Source of the DNA: Salinivirgaceae bacterium
GTDB lineage: Bacteria > Bacteroidota > Bacteroidia > Bacteroidales > Salinivirgaceae
DNA: 35,314 nt
NCBI GenBank assembly: GCA_002869335.1
Contig: PKTE01000306.1
Location: 1 to 35,314, forward strand
Direction of reading: 5' to 3'
Part shown: in pieces, positions 8,600-15,688 of the stretch
How positions within the stretch are numbered: the first letter of the stretch is position 1
Layout: each line of letters begins with the position of its first letter
Made by a program: the position numbers and the translations under genes
Notes under the pieces: model-generated
The model's database searches: none
What the model was told of the DNA's origin: nothing
Seen by the model: the letters and a program-made list of their open reading frames with translations, nothing else

Positions 8600-9613
8600 A
8601 TGGCAAAACTAACAACCAACTACTTGGGACTGGACCTTAAAAACCCTGTAATAGTGGGTGCCAGTAACCTGACAACAAAGCCAGGAAATGCAAAAAAACT
8701 AGAAGAAGCTGGGGCTGCAGCCTTAGTATACAAGTCTCTTTTCGAAGAAGAATTAGAGCTGGATGCTCTTAAGTTATCGCAAGAATTAGATGAATACGAT
8801 GAGCGTCATGCTGAAATGATTAACCTCTTCCCGACTGTTGATCATGCCGGACCAGATGAGTACTTGTATGACCTGGAGGAAGTTGTTAATGCCGTTAAAA
8901 TACCTGTTATTGCCAGTGTAAATGCTGTAAAAAAAACAATGTGGGTTGAGTATGGTAAAAAAATCTGTGAAACAGGAGCTGCCGCCATTGAACTAAACTT
9001 TTATTATAATCCTTCCGAAACAGAAACAGTTTCAGAAAAAATTGAGAATGAGCAAATTGATATATTGAAAGCACTTAAAAAGGAAGTTAAGATTCCTATT
9101 GCAGTCAAAATCAGTCCTTATTATACTAACCTTTTACATTTCATCAAAAGGTTAGACGATGCAGGTGCTGATGGAATAATAATGTTCAACAGACTATTCC
9201 AACCAGATATCAATATTGAAACAGAAGAGAACGAATATCCTGACAACTATAGTCATCCGGATGATCAGCGTTTAGCATTACGTTATACGGCATTATCATA
9301 TGGTAATATAAGTGGAAATATTTCTGCAACAAATGGAATCCATTACGGAACTGATGCTATAAAATTACTATTAGCTGGTGCAGATACCTTACAAATTGTT
9401 TCAACAATTTATAAAAACGGGTTTGTTGCTATCACAGAAATGCTAAAAGATATTGAAGCTTGGATGGATAGAAAAGGTTATAAGTCAATTGATGACTTCA
9501 GAGGCAAACTAGCTAAGAAAAACCTTAAAGACCCTTATGCATACAGAAGAGCACAATATATTGACATCTTGCTTAACTCTGATCAAATCTTTAAATTTGA
9601 TCCACAACGTTAG
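8600..9613 (+). CDS. Dihydroorotate-dehydrogenase-like FMN-barrel protein, substrate unknown
   Basis: A 337-residue TIM-barrel flavoprotein of the DHOD superfamily: it begins LTTNYLGLDLKNPVIVGASNLT as class 1 DHODs and PreA do, has IPVIASVNAV, VKIPIAVKISPYY, DDAGADGIIMFNR and, late, TNGIHYGTDAIKLLLAGADTLQI, the FMN-phosphate-binding end. At the place of the class 1 active-site loop NLSCPN (catalytic Cys) it reads ELNFYYNPSETET, so the catalytic Cys is replaced by Tyr; the class 2 Ser is also absent. It is therefore unlikely to be the pyrimidine enzyme PyrD. Last gene of the operon; the hairpin at 9641 follows it. The context suggests a redox step linked to branched-chain or related acid metabolism through flavodoxin, which is inference. 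Confidence 0.85.
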   Translation: MAKLTTNYLGLDLKNPVIVGASNLTTKPGNAKKLEEAGAAALVYKSLFEEELELDALKLSQELDEYDERHAEMINLFPTVDHAGPDEYLYDLEEVVNAVKIPVIASVNAVKKTMWVEYGKKICETGAAAIELNFYYNPSETETVSEKIENEQIDILKALKKEVKIPIAVKISPYYTNLLHFIKRLDDAGADGIIMFNRLFQPDINIETEENEYPDNYSHPDDQRLALRYTALSYGNISGNISATNGIHYGTDAIKLLLAGADTLQIVSTIYKNGFVAITEMLKDIEAWMDRKGYKSIDDFRGKLAKKNLKDPYAYRRAQYIDILLNSDQIFKFDPQR

Positions 9614-9640
9614 ATAGTTAGTAGTTAAATTCAAATAAAG

Positions 9641-9674
9641 ACAGCCGGATTTCATTTGAAGCCGGCTGTTTTAT
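9641..9674 (+). terminator. Rho-independent terminator of the E2-E1-fld operon
   Basis: Perfect 8-bp stem ACAGCCGG (9641-9648) with CCGGCTGT (9662-9669), 13-base loop, followed by TTTTATTTT. It lies 28 bases after the stop of the DHOD-like gene. Confidence 0.88.
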
Positions 9675-9681
9675 TTTACAC

Positions 9682-9708
9682 AAAAAAAGGGTAACCAAAT
9701 GGCTACCC
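9682..9708 (-). terminator. Rho-independent terminator of the infC-rpmI-rplT operon
   Basis: Read on minus: GGGTAGCC (9708-9701), loop ATTT, GGTTACCC (9696-9689), one G-U pair, then a run of seven T (9688-9682). It sits 22 bases after the rplT stop and back to back with the plus-strand terminator. Confidence 0.88.
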
Positions 9709-9729
9709 TCTCTTTCAATAAAATTGAAT

Positions 9730-10077
9730 TTATTTTTTTACCGTTTTCACAATAGCTTCAAAAGCTTTAGGGTGATTCATTGCAAGGTCTGCAAGTGTCT
9801 TACGGTTGATTTCAATATTCTTGGCATGTACTTTACCCATAAATTCTGAGTAAGACATATCGTAATTTCTAACTGCAGCATTGATACGCTGAATCCATAA
9901 TGCACGGAAATTACGTTTTTTAACTCTACGGTCGCGGTATGCGTAACTTAATCCTTTCTCGTGAGCATTTTTAGCTACAGTCCACACATTTTTTCTTGCA
10001 CCAAAGTATCCTTTGGTTTCTTTTAAAATCTTTTTTCTTCTTGCTCTTGATGCAACAGAATTTACTGATCTTGGCAT
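9730..10077 (-). CDS. rplT: 50S ribosomal protein L20
   Basis: Early-assembly 23S rRNA-binding protein of the large subunit. 115 residues, the normal length: [19 protein letters not shown] is the flexible basic arm, and [43 protein letters not shown] is the family signature. Last gene of infC-rpmI-rplT; 77 bases separate it from rpmI. In other bacteria L20 represses this operon by binding a leader RNA; the gap at 10078-10154 holds small self-complementary stretches (for example GAACGGTTC) but no leader structure I can name. Confidence 0.97.
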   Translation of the reverse strand: MPRSVNSVASRARRKKILKETKGYFGARKNVWTVAKNAHEKGLSYAYRDRRVKKRNFRALWIQRINAAVRNYDMSYSEFMGKVHAKNIEINRKTLADLAMNHPKAFEAIVKTVKK

Positions 10078-10154
10078 AACATCAAATTTTGCGAACAGGC
10101 AGCGTTCCGAAATTGGAATCTTTTAAGGCTGAACCGTTCAAATTAATAAATAAA

Positions 10155-10352
10155 TTACTTTAGACCTAAACACTCTTTAATGTTGTTCAAATCTGCTGTT
10201 TCTACGATAGCATCGTAGCCTAAATTACGCTTACGTTTTTTATCCTTTTTTGTAAGGATATGACTCTTGTAAGCATGCTTACGCTTAATCTTACCAGTAG
10301 CTGTAATTCTGAATCTCTTCTTAGCACTGGATTTCGTTTTCACTTTCGGCAT
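10155..10352 (-). CDS. rpmI: 50S ribosomal protein L35
   Basis: Small basic ribosomal protein of the large subunit. 65 residues starting [31 protein letters not shown], the L35 signature, and including [12 protein letters not shown]. It lies 32 bases after infC and 77 before rplT, the standard order of this translation operon. Confidence 0.97.
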   Translation of the reverse strand: MPKVKTKSSAKKRFRITATGKIKRKHAYKSHILTKKDKKRKRNLGYDAIVETADLNNIKECLGLK

Positions 10353-10384
10353 CCTTCTACATTTAATTATTCAACAAATAAAAT

Positions 10385-10936
10385 CTACTTCTTAGGAGCA
10401 ATAAACATTGTCATTTTTTTACCTTCAAGTACCGGAAGTTTTTCAACTTTACCATATTCTTCCAAATCTTGAGCTAAACGTAACAATAAAATTTCCCCTT
10501 TATCTTTAAATAAAATTGTTCTTCCTTTAAAGAATACATAGGCTTTCAACTTAGCGCCTTCCTGCAGGAACTTAATTGCATGATTCTTTTTAAAATTATA
10601 ATCATGATCATCGGTATTCGGGCCAAACCTAATTTCTTTCACCACAACTTTTGTGGCTTTAGCCTTCATTTCCTTTTGTTTTTTCTTTTGTTCGTACAAG
10701 AACTTGTTGTAATCTACCACTTTACAAACTGGTGGATCTGCTTTTGGTGAAATCTCCACCAAGTCCAACATTAATTCTTCAGCCATTCTCAAAGCCTCTG
10801 ACAAAGGATAAACTCCGGGGTTTGTTACATTGTCACCTACCACCCTTACTTGCTGGGCTCTAATACCTTCGTTAATTCTAAATCTGGGCTCATCCCTTCT
10901 TGGGTCAGGCCTTCTTCTTCTTCCTTTTTGCGCGAT
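10385..10936 (-). CDS. infC: Translation initiation factor IF-3, non-AUG (AUC) start
   Basis: IF-3 binds the 30S subunit, prevents 50S joining and checks the start codon and initiator tRNA. The reading frame contains no ATG at its 5' end. The conserved N-terminal part, [27 protein letters not shown], is only included if translation starts upstream of the GTG at 10843. The best start is ATC at 10936-10934: it is preceded by a strong AGGAGG (10951-10946 region), rare in this window, at a proper distance of about eight bases, and gives a basic leader [16 protein letters not shown] and 183 residues. A non-AUG start lets IF-3 regulate its own synthesis, as AUU does in E. coli. The C-terminal domain ([24 protein letters not shown] region) is complete. 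thrS is not upstream. A partial -7 element (GATATTTG) lies at 11020-11013. Confidence 0.92.
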   Translation of the reverse strand: MAQKGRRRRPDPRRDEPRFRINEGIRAQQVRVVGDNVTNPGVYPLSEALRMAEELMLDLVEISPKADPPVCKVVDYNKFLYEQKKKQKEMKAKATKVVVKEIRFGPNTDDHDYNFKKNHAIKFLQEGAKLKAYVFFKGRTILFKDKGEILLLRLAQDLEEYGKVEKLPVLEGKKMTMFIAPKK

Positions 10937-10956
10937 TGTTAAATCCTCCTTCTTTA
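10937..10956 (-). promoter_or_regulatory. Strong Shine-Dalgarno site that fixes the infC start
   Basis: On minus the sequence reads GAAGGAGGATTTAACA immediately before the ATC start of infC. AGGAGG is a full anti-16S match with an eight-base spacer. Most other genes here have no such site, so it supports initiation at this rare codon. Confidence 0.75.
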
Positions 10957-11107
10957 ATTAAACTTCTGTTAATTACAATTCTCAACCTTTTCAGGCTTTT
11001 AAAATTGTGGTGCAAATATCTTAAAATATTTTAACTAAACGAAAAAAAACCTCTATTAAATTCATGAAATTAGTGTAAAAAAGATACTTTCAACAAAAAT
11101 TACCATT

Positions 11108-11602
11108 ATGAAGATTGGATTACTGTCAGATACACATGGTTATTTAAATCCAAGAATTAAAAAATACTTTTCAAATGTGGATGAAATCTGGCATATTGGT
11201 GATATAGGAAACAAAGAAATTCTTTCAGAATTAAAACAAATAGCAGAAGTAAAAGCTGTTTATGGAAACATTGATGATGCTTTTATTAGGAATGAACTAC
11301 CTGAATACCATATTTTTTCAATAAAAAAAATAAAAGTGTTACTCATACACATTGGAGGATACCCCGGAAAGTATTCACCCATAGCACGACAGTTAATATT
11401 CAACCACAAGCCTAACCTTTTCATTAGCGGACACTCACATATTTTAAAAGTAATGAATGATAAAACTCTCAACCTTCTACATATCAACCCGGGGGCAGCT
11501 GGAATACAAGGATTTCATCAAGTGAGCACTGTAATAAAATTTGAAATAAACGATAGGGTAGAAAATCTGGAGGTATTTGAATTCCCGAAAAGAAAGTCAT
11601 AA
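11108..11602 (+). CDS. YfcE/MJ0936-type metallophosphoesterase
   Basis: Small calcineurin-like phosphodiesterase acting on phosphodiesters with two bound divalent metals in the cytosol; natural substrate unknown. 164 residues, normal for the family, with all metal motifs in order: SDTHGY (residues 7-12), HIGDIG, YGNID, LLIHIGG and SGHSH, then NPGAAG near the end. It is transcribed away from infC; the promoters of both share the 171-base gap 10937-11107. Its stop codon abuts a bidirectional terminator shared with the convergent hsp20. Confidence 0.9.
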   Translation: MKIGLLSDTHGYLNPRIKKYFSNVDEIWHIGDIGNKEILSELKQIAEVKAVYGNIDDAFIRNELPEYHIFSIKKIKVLLIHIGGYPGKYSPIARQLIFNHKPNLFISGHSHILKVMNDKTLNLLHINPGAAGIQGFHQVSTVIKFEINDRVENLEVFEFPKRKS

Positions 11603-11633
11603 AAAAGCTCCACTAATTTAGTGGAGCCCTTTC
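11601..11633. terminator. Bidirectional terminator between the phosphodiesterase and hsp20
   Basis: Perfect 9-bp stem GCTCCACTA (11607-11615) with TAGTGGAGC (11619-11627), 3-base loop. On minus it is followed by six T (11606-11601), strong for hsp20; on plus the tail is CCTTTCCT, weaker. Confidence 0.85.
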
Positions 11634-11648
11634 CTAAAACTACTTATA

Positions 11649-12068
11649 TTACTTAACTTCTATATTTCGTGGTCCTTTGTTTACTGCCGTTTCAACTTTA
11701 GGCATTACAACAGTAAGGACTCCATTGCTTTGCGATGCTTCAATTTTATCTTGATTTACTTCATCAGGAATATTAAAGGCTCTTTTGAATCCATTAATAA
11801 AGAATTCCTTTTTAAGATACTGAACTTCGTCTTTAATTTCTTTTCTTTCCATACTAATAGTTAGTACGTTTTCTTCGATATTCAAATTAATTTCCTCTTT
11901 TGTTACTCCAGGTAGAGCCATATGTAATTCGAATCTTTCATTATACTCAATCACGTTAACATCAGGAGTTGATGTGAATTCATGTTTACCGATAAATGAG
12001 TCGCCATTAAATAATTTATCTAATAAATCGTCCTGGCTTTTTCTAGTTGTAAATACTGTAGGTATCAT
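11649..12068 (-). CDS. Hsp20/alpha-crystallin small heat-shock protein
   Basis: ATP-independent holdase chaperone that binds unfolding proteins in the cytosol as large oligomers. 139 residues: a short N-terminal arm, then the alpha-crystallin domain (~38-130) with FELHMALPGVTKEEINLNIE, ENVLTISMER and the late GVLTVVMPK beta strand, ending in RNIEVK, which carries the I-x-I/V oligomerisation motif. Single gene with its own terminator. Upstream on minus a TTTG (12132-12129), 18 bases, then AATATTTG (12110-12103) fit the Bacteroidota promoter with one mismatch. Confidence 0.93.
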   Translation of the reverse strand: MIPTVFTTRKSQDDLLDKLFNGDSFIGKHEFTSTPDVNVIEYNERFELHMALPGVTKEEINLNIEENVLTISMERKEIKDEVQYLKKEFFINGFKRAFNIPDEVNQDKIEASQSNGVLTVVMPKVETAVNKGPRNIEVK

Positions 12069-12102
12069 AATTTTAAGTTTAAATTTTTAATTTGTTTTTA
12101 CT

Positions 12103-12132
12103 CAAATATTCAATTTATATACCAACAGCAAA
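12103..12132 (-). promoter_or_regulatory. Putative hsp20 promoter
   Basis: TTTG -33 box, 18-base spacer, AATATTTG -7 box (consensus TAnnTTTG, one mismatch), 35 bases before the hsp20 ATG. No CIRCE-type repeat is seen. Confidence 0.42.
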
Positions 12133-12241
12133 AACAAGACATTATGACACTACAATCTAAATTACAGGCGACACTTTGACATGACTAATAATAAAATGAA
12201 CTTAAGATTTTTCTTTTTGTATGCCGGATTTATACCAAATA

Positions 12242-12275
12242 AAAAACGGATAACCATTTCTGACTATCCGTTTTT
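12242..12275. terminator. Bidirectional terminator after the NUMOD4/HNH gene
   Basis: Perfect 11-bp stem AAAAACGGATA (12242-12252) with TATCCGTTTTT (12265-12275), 12-base loop, with a T run on either strand. It lies 18 bases beyond the stop of the minus-strand gene at 12293 and would serve it. Confidence 0.85.
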
Positions 12276-12292
12276 ATCTCAATTTCTTGAAA

Positions 12293-12877
12293 TCAATTAT
12301 TGGCTCCACTGGATTTTACATGTGCCCAATTTTCACCTTTTTTTATGCGAGATACCTGCATCTCGCTAATACAAAATAATTGAGCAATAACCTTCTGCTT
12401 TACTCCTCGCTCTAGCATTGATTTAAGAACTTCAATGTCTTTCACAGCAAGCTTAGAGTTAGTAACTTTCCTTTTACGCGGATTATTGCGGTTTCTTTCA
12501 TGTAACCTGGTTAAAATACGTGAATAGCCATCATTTCTATTCACCCATTTCAGGTTCTGGTAATAGTTGTTTCCTTTATTCCAGTCCAAATGCACAACCA
12601 TATCATGATCTGAGTTCTTTTCAAGGAACGATTCTGCAGTTAGTTTATGAACAAGCACAGTTTTGCGCTTACTATTCACTCTAATACATACAGTCCTAAA
12701 TCCTTTTGTTTCACTCTGTTTTAGTAGTTTTCCTTCCGGATTACCACAAAAACTTTTTACACGACCATAATTACTAATCATGTACAAATCTTCTGTACCT
12801 GGAATAAATTTCCATTTCTCATCCGTGATTTGGCGCAATTTACGCTCCTCCGGACGAAGTGAGGCAAGATTTTTCAT
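12293..12877 (-). CDS. Free-standing NUMOD4/HNH homing-endonuclease-like protein with C-terminal HTH
   Basis: Residues ~19-50 match NUMOD4 (EKWKFIPGTEDLYMISNYGRVKSF), a DNA-binding module of homing endonucleases. Residues ~70-115 resemble HNH_3: VLVHKLTAESFL, then VVHLDWNKGNNYYQNLKWV, keeping the His and the NKxNNxxxNLxW core but reading VHLDW where VNHIDG is common. Residues ~145-188 look like a helix-turn-helix (LAVKDIEVLKSMLERGVKQKVIAQLF, then SEMQVSRIKKGENW). It is not inside an intron or intein and has its own terminator, so it may be a domesticated or solitary endonuclease or a DNA-binding regulator. Whether it cleaves DNA cannot be told; the altered first HNH region makes activity uncertain. 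Confidence 0.8.
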   Translation of the reverse strand: MKNLASLRPEERKLRQITDEKWKFIPGTEDLYMISNYGRVKSFCGNPEGKLLKQSETKGFRTVCIRVNSKRKTVLVHKLTAESFLEKNSDHDMVVHLDWNKGNNYYQNLKWVNRNDGYSRILTRLHERNRNNPRKRKVTNSKLAVKDIEVLKSMLERGVKQKVIAQLFCISEMQVSRIKKGENWAHVKSSGANN

Positions 12878-13102
12878 ATAATTATTCTAACGGGTAGTGC
12901 AAATGTAAGAAAAAATATAGTAATCAATTTGGATATTCTGCAAAAAGCTCCAATTCAATGAAATAAATAATATTTTGCTTTAAGGTTATAAATATCCTAA
13001 CACTTACAGGAATCATAAATACATGTTATACAGCAGTTTACACTAAGACACTCAAAGAAGTAAAATTTAGGTTTACAGAAAATTTAACTGGTAAAACGAT
13101 AA
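12878..13102. other. 225-base intergenic gap without a recognisable gene
   Basis: AT-rich, with stop codons in all frames at short intervals. It must hold the promoter of the NUMOD4/HNH gene and the 3' end of the sigma-factor cluster; I see no convincing hairpin terminator for the latter. Confidence 0.5.
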
Positions 13103-13660
13103 TTACCTTACACATTTTTCCGGCATAGGAGAACTTATTTCTTCACATGGTGGCTGAGGACCATCCATATTTCGACCACCTCTTCCTCGACCCATTCCTC
13201 TACCATCGCGATGACCGTGTCTGCCTCTTATCCTATTGAGCATAAAGTGTTTAAATTGATATTCAGTATAAAAAAGTTGCAATATGCGTTCATCAGTCAT
13301 AAAAGCCTGAAGTTTTTCAACATATTCGCGTTGCAAATCACTTTTGGCTTTATCAAAATCCAGGTATTTCTGCAATACGTCTGAACCATTTTTTGATTTC
13401 TCATTCATTTTATAATCGCGAAGAAAGTTTCTTTGTGATTTCCACAGGCTATCTCTTTTATCTTGAAATGTATTATATACGGGCCAAAATCTCAATGCCT
13501 CCTCTTCAGTGAAATCCATCTCATCAGTAAAAAAGCCAATTTTTTCTCCACGATAGATTTTGTGCATCTCCTCTTCAGGAGAATTTGAATTTGTCTCTGA
13601 ACTACATGCAGTTATATATGGAAACACTGCTATTATAAATAAAAAATAATATAGTTTCAT
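13103..13660 (-). CDS. Spy/CpxP-like periplasmic lipoprotein of an ECF sigma cluster
   Basis: Likely envelope-stress sensor or chaperone-like lipoprotein. Starting at ATG 13660 it begins MKLYYFLFIIAVFPYITACSS: a signal peptide with lipobox ITAC, so the mature protein starts at Cys19. The middle is helical and charged (FTDEMDFTEEEALRFWPVYN, then DKRDSLWKSQRNFL), the pattern of Bacteroidota proteins annotated as sensors of ECF sigma factors. The C-terminal ~35 residues are striking: an Arg/Gly/His-rich run (RGRHGHRDGRGMGRGRGG) and a tail with two Cys (PPCEEI, PEKCVR). An ATG at 13684 would add eight residues and overlap the upstream gene; I prefer 13660, ten bases after that gene's stop. Third in the sigma/anti-sigma/lipoprotein set. 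Confidence 0.8.
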   Translation of the reverse strand: MKLYYFLFIIAVFPYITACSSETNSNSPEEEMHKIYRGEKIGFFTDEMDFTEEEALRFWPVYNTFQDKRDSLWKSQRNFLRDYKMNEKSKNGSDVLQKYLDFDKAKSDLQREYVEKLQAFMTDERILQLFYTEYQFKHFMLNRIRGRHGHRDGRGMGRGRGGRNMDGPQPPCEEISSPMPEKCVR

Positions 13661-13670
13661 TGTATCTATT

Positions 13671-14057
13671 TTAATTGTCTTCATACATTAATATTTCACT
13701 ACCATACTCTGAATTAATCAAGTAGTTATCTTCTGAGTTAGTTAAATCGCTCTCAACACCACTTGAAGTGTATTCATCGAGCATGGCGTAATCATACATA
13801 TAAATCTCTGATTCAACCATATTGTCATATAAATCAGATGAGTTATCTGCATTGCTTAAATAAAACCATCCACCAGCAACTAGTAAGCCAATCAATAGCA
13901 CAGCAGCATACCTCATAAAAGACCTATTGAGTGCAATTATTCGTGTTTGTTTCGGATGTGTTTTTTGCAATACTTCAGCTTTTAATGTATCAAAGTAGCC
14001 TTCTGGCACTGCAAAACCATCTTTCTTATGCTTATTATTTAATTCCGGATGCTTCAT
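13671..14057 (-). CDS. Single-pass membrane protein, probable anti-sigma factor
   Basis: 128 residues. The cytosolic N-terminus holds FAVPEGYFDTLKAEVLQ, a motif common in Bacteroidota proteins encoded next to ECF sigma factors; one membrane span follows a basic stretch (about residues 50-67, YAAVLLIGLLVAGGWFYL). The ~60-residue outer part is very acidic and Tyr/Met-rich (DLYDNMVESEIYMYDYAMLDEY) and contains no Lys, Arg or His at all. Position directly after the sigma gene (62 bases) suggests it holds the sigma factor at the membrane, though it lacks the zinc anti-sigma HxxxCxxC motif, so the role is inferred. The charge contrast with the basic tail of the next lipoprotein suggests the two interact outside the inner membrane. 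Confidence 0.75.
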   Translation of the reverse strand: MKHPELNNKHKKDGFAVPEGYFDTLKAEVLQKTHPKQTRIIALNRSFMRYAAVLLIGLLVAGGWFYLSNADNSSDLYDNMVESEIYMYDYAMLDEYTSSGVESDLTNSEDNYLINSEYGSEILMYEDN

Positions 14058-14119
14058 TTTTGCTAATTTACAATTATATGACTATATATTTATGCAATGG
14101 TTTAATTCTATTTATAAAT

Positions 14120-14677
14120 TTATATTAATTCTACTTTGAGTAGTTCTTCAATCTTTTTAACGGCATGGTGATACGATGCTTTTAATGCACCTACAGAAGT
14201 ATCCAATACTTCAGCCATATCTTGATACTTCATTTCTTCAAAGTATTTCAAATTAAACACAACTCTCTGTTTTTCTGGAAGTTTAAGTATAGCTTCTTGA
14301 AGTTTCTTTTGGATCTCATCACCCTGAAACCAATCATCACTTTCAAGTGTATTGGCTAAATAATTTTCGTAAACTTCATAATCTTCGGCTACATTCCGCT
14401 TCTCTTTTTGAATATGTGAAAGCGCCTCATTGGTACCAATTCGATACAACCAGGTATAAAACTTACTGTCGTTTCGGAAACTAGAAAGATTTTGAAAAAC
14501 TTTTAGCCAAACATTCTGTGACACATCATCAGCGCTGTCGTGATTGATTACAATCTTACGCACATGCCAATACAGTCGCTCAGAGTAGCGATTCATAAGC
14601 TCCGCAAAAGCTAATTCACTCTTGCGGCTTTGCTTATTGATTATATGAATGAGTTGTTCGTCAGTTTTCTTTTCCAT
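14120..14677 (-). CDS. ECF-type RNA polymerase sigma factor
   Basis: Group IV sigma factor that redirects RNA polymerase to stress or envelope promoters. 185 residues with only the two essential regions: sigma2 (~22-95), with FAELMNRYSERLYWHVRKIV, DDVSQNVWLKVFQNL and FYTWLYRIGTNEAL; and sigma4 (~128-182), with LPEKQRVVFNLKYFEEM and MAEVLDTSVGALKASYHHAVKKI as the -35-binding helix-turn-helix. Downstream are a probable membrane anti-sigma protein and a Spy-like lipoprotein. The gene starts only 27 bases after the transketolase subunit gene on the same strand, so read-through from that gene is possible. Confidence 0.93.
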   Translation of the reverse strand: MEKKTDEQLIHIINKQSRKSELAFAELMNRYSERLYWHVRKIVINHDSADDVSQNVWLKVFQNLSSFRNDSKFYTWLYRIGTNEALSHIQKEKRNVAEDYEVYENYLANTLESDDWFQGDEIQKKLQEAILKLPEKQRVVFNLKYFEEMKYQDMAEVLDTSVGALKASYHHAVKKIEELLKVELI

Positions 14678-14704
14678 GGACGCTGAAAATCAGGTCCTGA
14701 AGAA

Positions 14705-15658
14705 TTATTTGCGGGCAATTACTTTTTTACACGCTTCTATAATATTTTTAGCATTCAAACCATATTTCTCCATTAATTCTTCAGGTTTGCCACTTTCACC
14801 AAATGTATCGTTAACTCCGACCATTTCTACAGGAACAGGATTATTTCTAACTAGTGTTTGAGCTATGCTTTCTCCTAGTCCGCCGTTCAAGAAATGTTCT
14901 TCACAGGTTACAGCAGCTTTTGTTTTATTCACTGATGATAAGACTGCTTCTGTATCCAAAGGTTTAATTGTGTGAATATTTATTAATTCTGCAGAGATAT
15001 TTTCTTTCTCAAGTTCGTTTACAGCGATGATTGCCTCGTGTACCATATGACCTGTAGCAAAGATAGTTACATCAGATCCTTCGTGTAACATAAGTGCTTT
15101 ACCTATTTCAAAAACCTGATCTTCTGGTGTAAAATTAGGCACTTTTGGTCTACCAAATCTTAAATAAACTGGTCCCTCCATTTCTGCCACAGCCATAGTC
15201 GCTGCTTTTGTCTGATTAAAATCACATGGATTAATTACAGTCATGTGAGGTAGCATCTTCATAAGACCTAAATCCTCTAATATTTGATGTGTTGCACCAT
15301 CTTCACCTAGTGTAAGACCAGCGTGAGAAGCTGCAATTTTTACGTTTTTGTCAGAATATGCAATTGATTGACGTATTTGGTCATACACGCGACCTGTAGC
15401 AAAATTTGCAAATGTAGCTGCAAATGGAATCATACCACCAATAGTCATTCCGGCTGCTACTCCCATCATATTTGCTTCAGCAATTCCGGCCTGAAAGAAT
15501 CTTTCTGGATATTCGTTTTTAAAATCACCCATTTTCAAACTGCCAGTCAAGTCAGCACATAAACCAACAACTTTATCATTTTTACGGGCTGCTTCAAGTA
15601 ATCCAGCACCAAATCCTGAACGTGTATACTTATTTCCTGAATTCTTTATTTCAATCAT
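14705..15658 (-). CDS. Transketolase, C-terminal subunit (split transketolase)
   Basis: Carries the pyrimidine-binding and C-terminal domains of a thiamin-diphosphate transketolase or 1-deoxyxylulose-synthase-like enzyme. 317 residues: SGFGAGLLEAARKNDKVVGLCADLTGSLKM, FFQAGIAEANMMGVAAGM (the Glu that activates TPP), FATGRVYDQIRQSIAY, GLTLGEDGATHQ, then the last domain with GSDVTIFATGHMVHEA, NIHTIKPLD and CEEHFLNGGLG. The TPP-diphosphate-binding N-terminal half is a separate gene in split systems and is usually adjacent; here it is not, as the flanking genes are a vWA protein (30 bases upstream) and the ECF sigma factor. ATG 15658 is preferred because family members start close to it; an ATG at 15682 would add eight residues. 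The N-terminal partner must be elsewhere. Confidence 0.9.
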   Translation of the reverse strand: MIEIKNSGNKYTRSGFGAGLLEAARKNDKVVGLCADLTGSLKMGDFKNEYPERFFQAGIAEANMMGVAAGMTIGGMIPFAATFANFATGRVYDQIRQSIAYSDKNVKIAASHAGLTLGEDGATHQILEDLGLMKMLPHMTVINPCDFNQTKAATMAVAEMEGPVYLRFGRPKVPNFTPEDQVFEIGKALMLHEGSDVTIFATGHMVHEAIIAVNELEKENISAELINIHTIKPLDTEAVLSSVNKTKAAVTCEEHFLNGGLGESIAQTLVRNNPVPVEMVGVNDTFGESGKPEELMEKYGLNAKNIIEACKKVIARK

Positions 15659-15688
15659 GATAGTATAATTTTTTGCGTGCAAAAATAA

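Noticed and set aside
10078-10154. L20-type autoregulatory leader between rpmI and rplT
   Set aside because: Small complementary pieces are present, but I could not build a convincing pseudoknot or match it to a known leader class.
10841-10843. GTG as start of infC
   Set aside because: It would remove the conserved [13 protein letters not shown] part of the IF-3 N-terminal domain and has no ribosome-binding site.
12181-12369. Plus-strand open frame of 62 codons between hsp20 and the NUMOD4/HNH gene
   Set aside because: It runs through the bidirectional terminator at 12242-12275 and into the antisense of the NUMOD4/HNH gene; composition is not protein-like and there is no upstream promoter.
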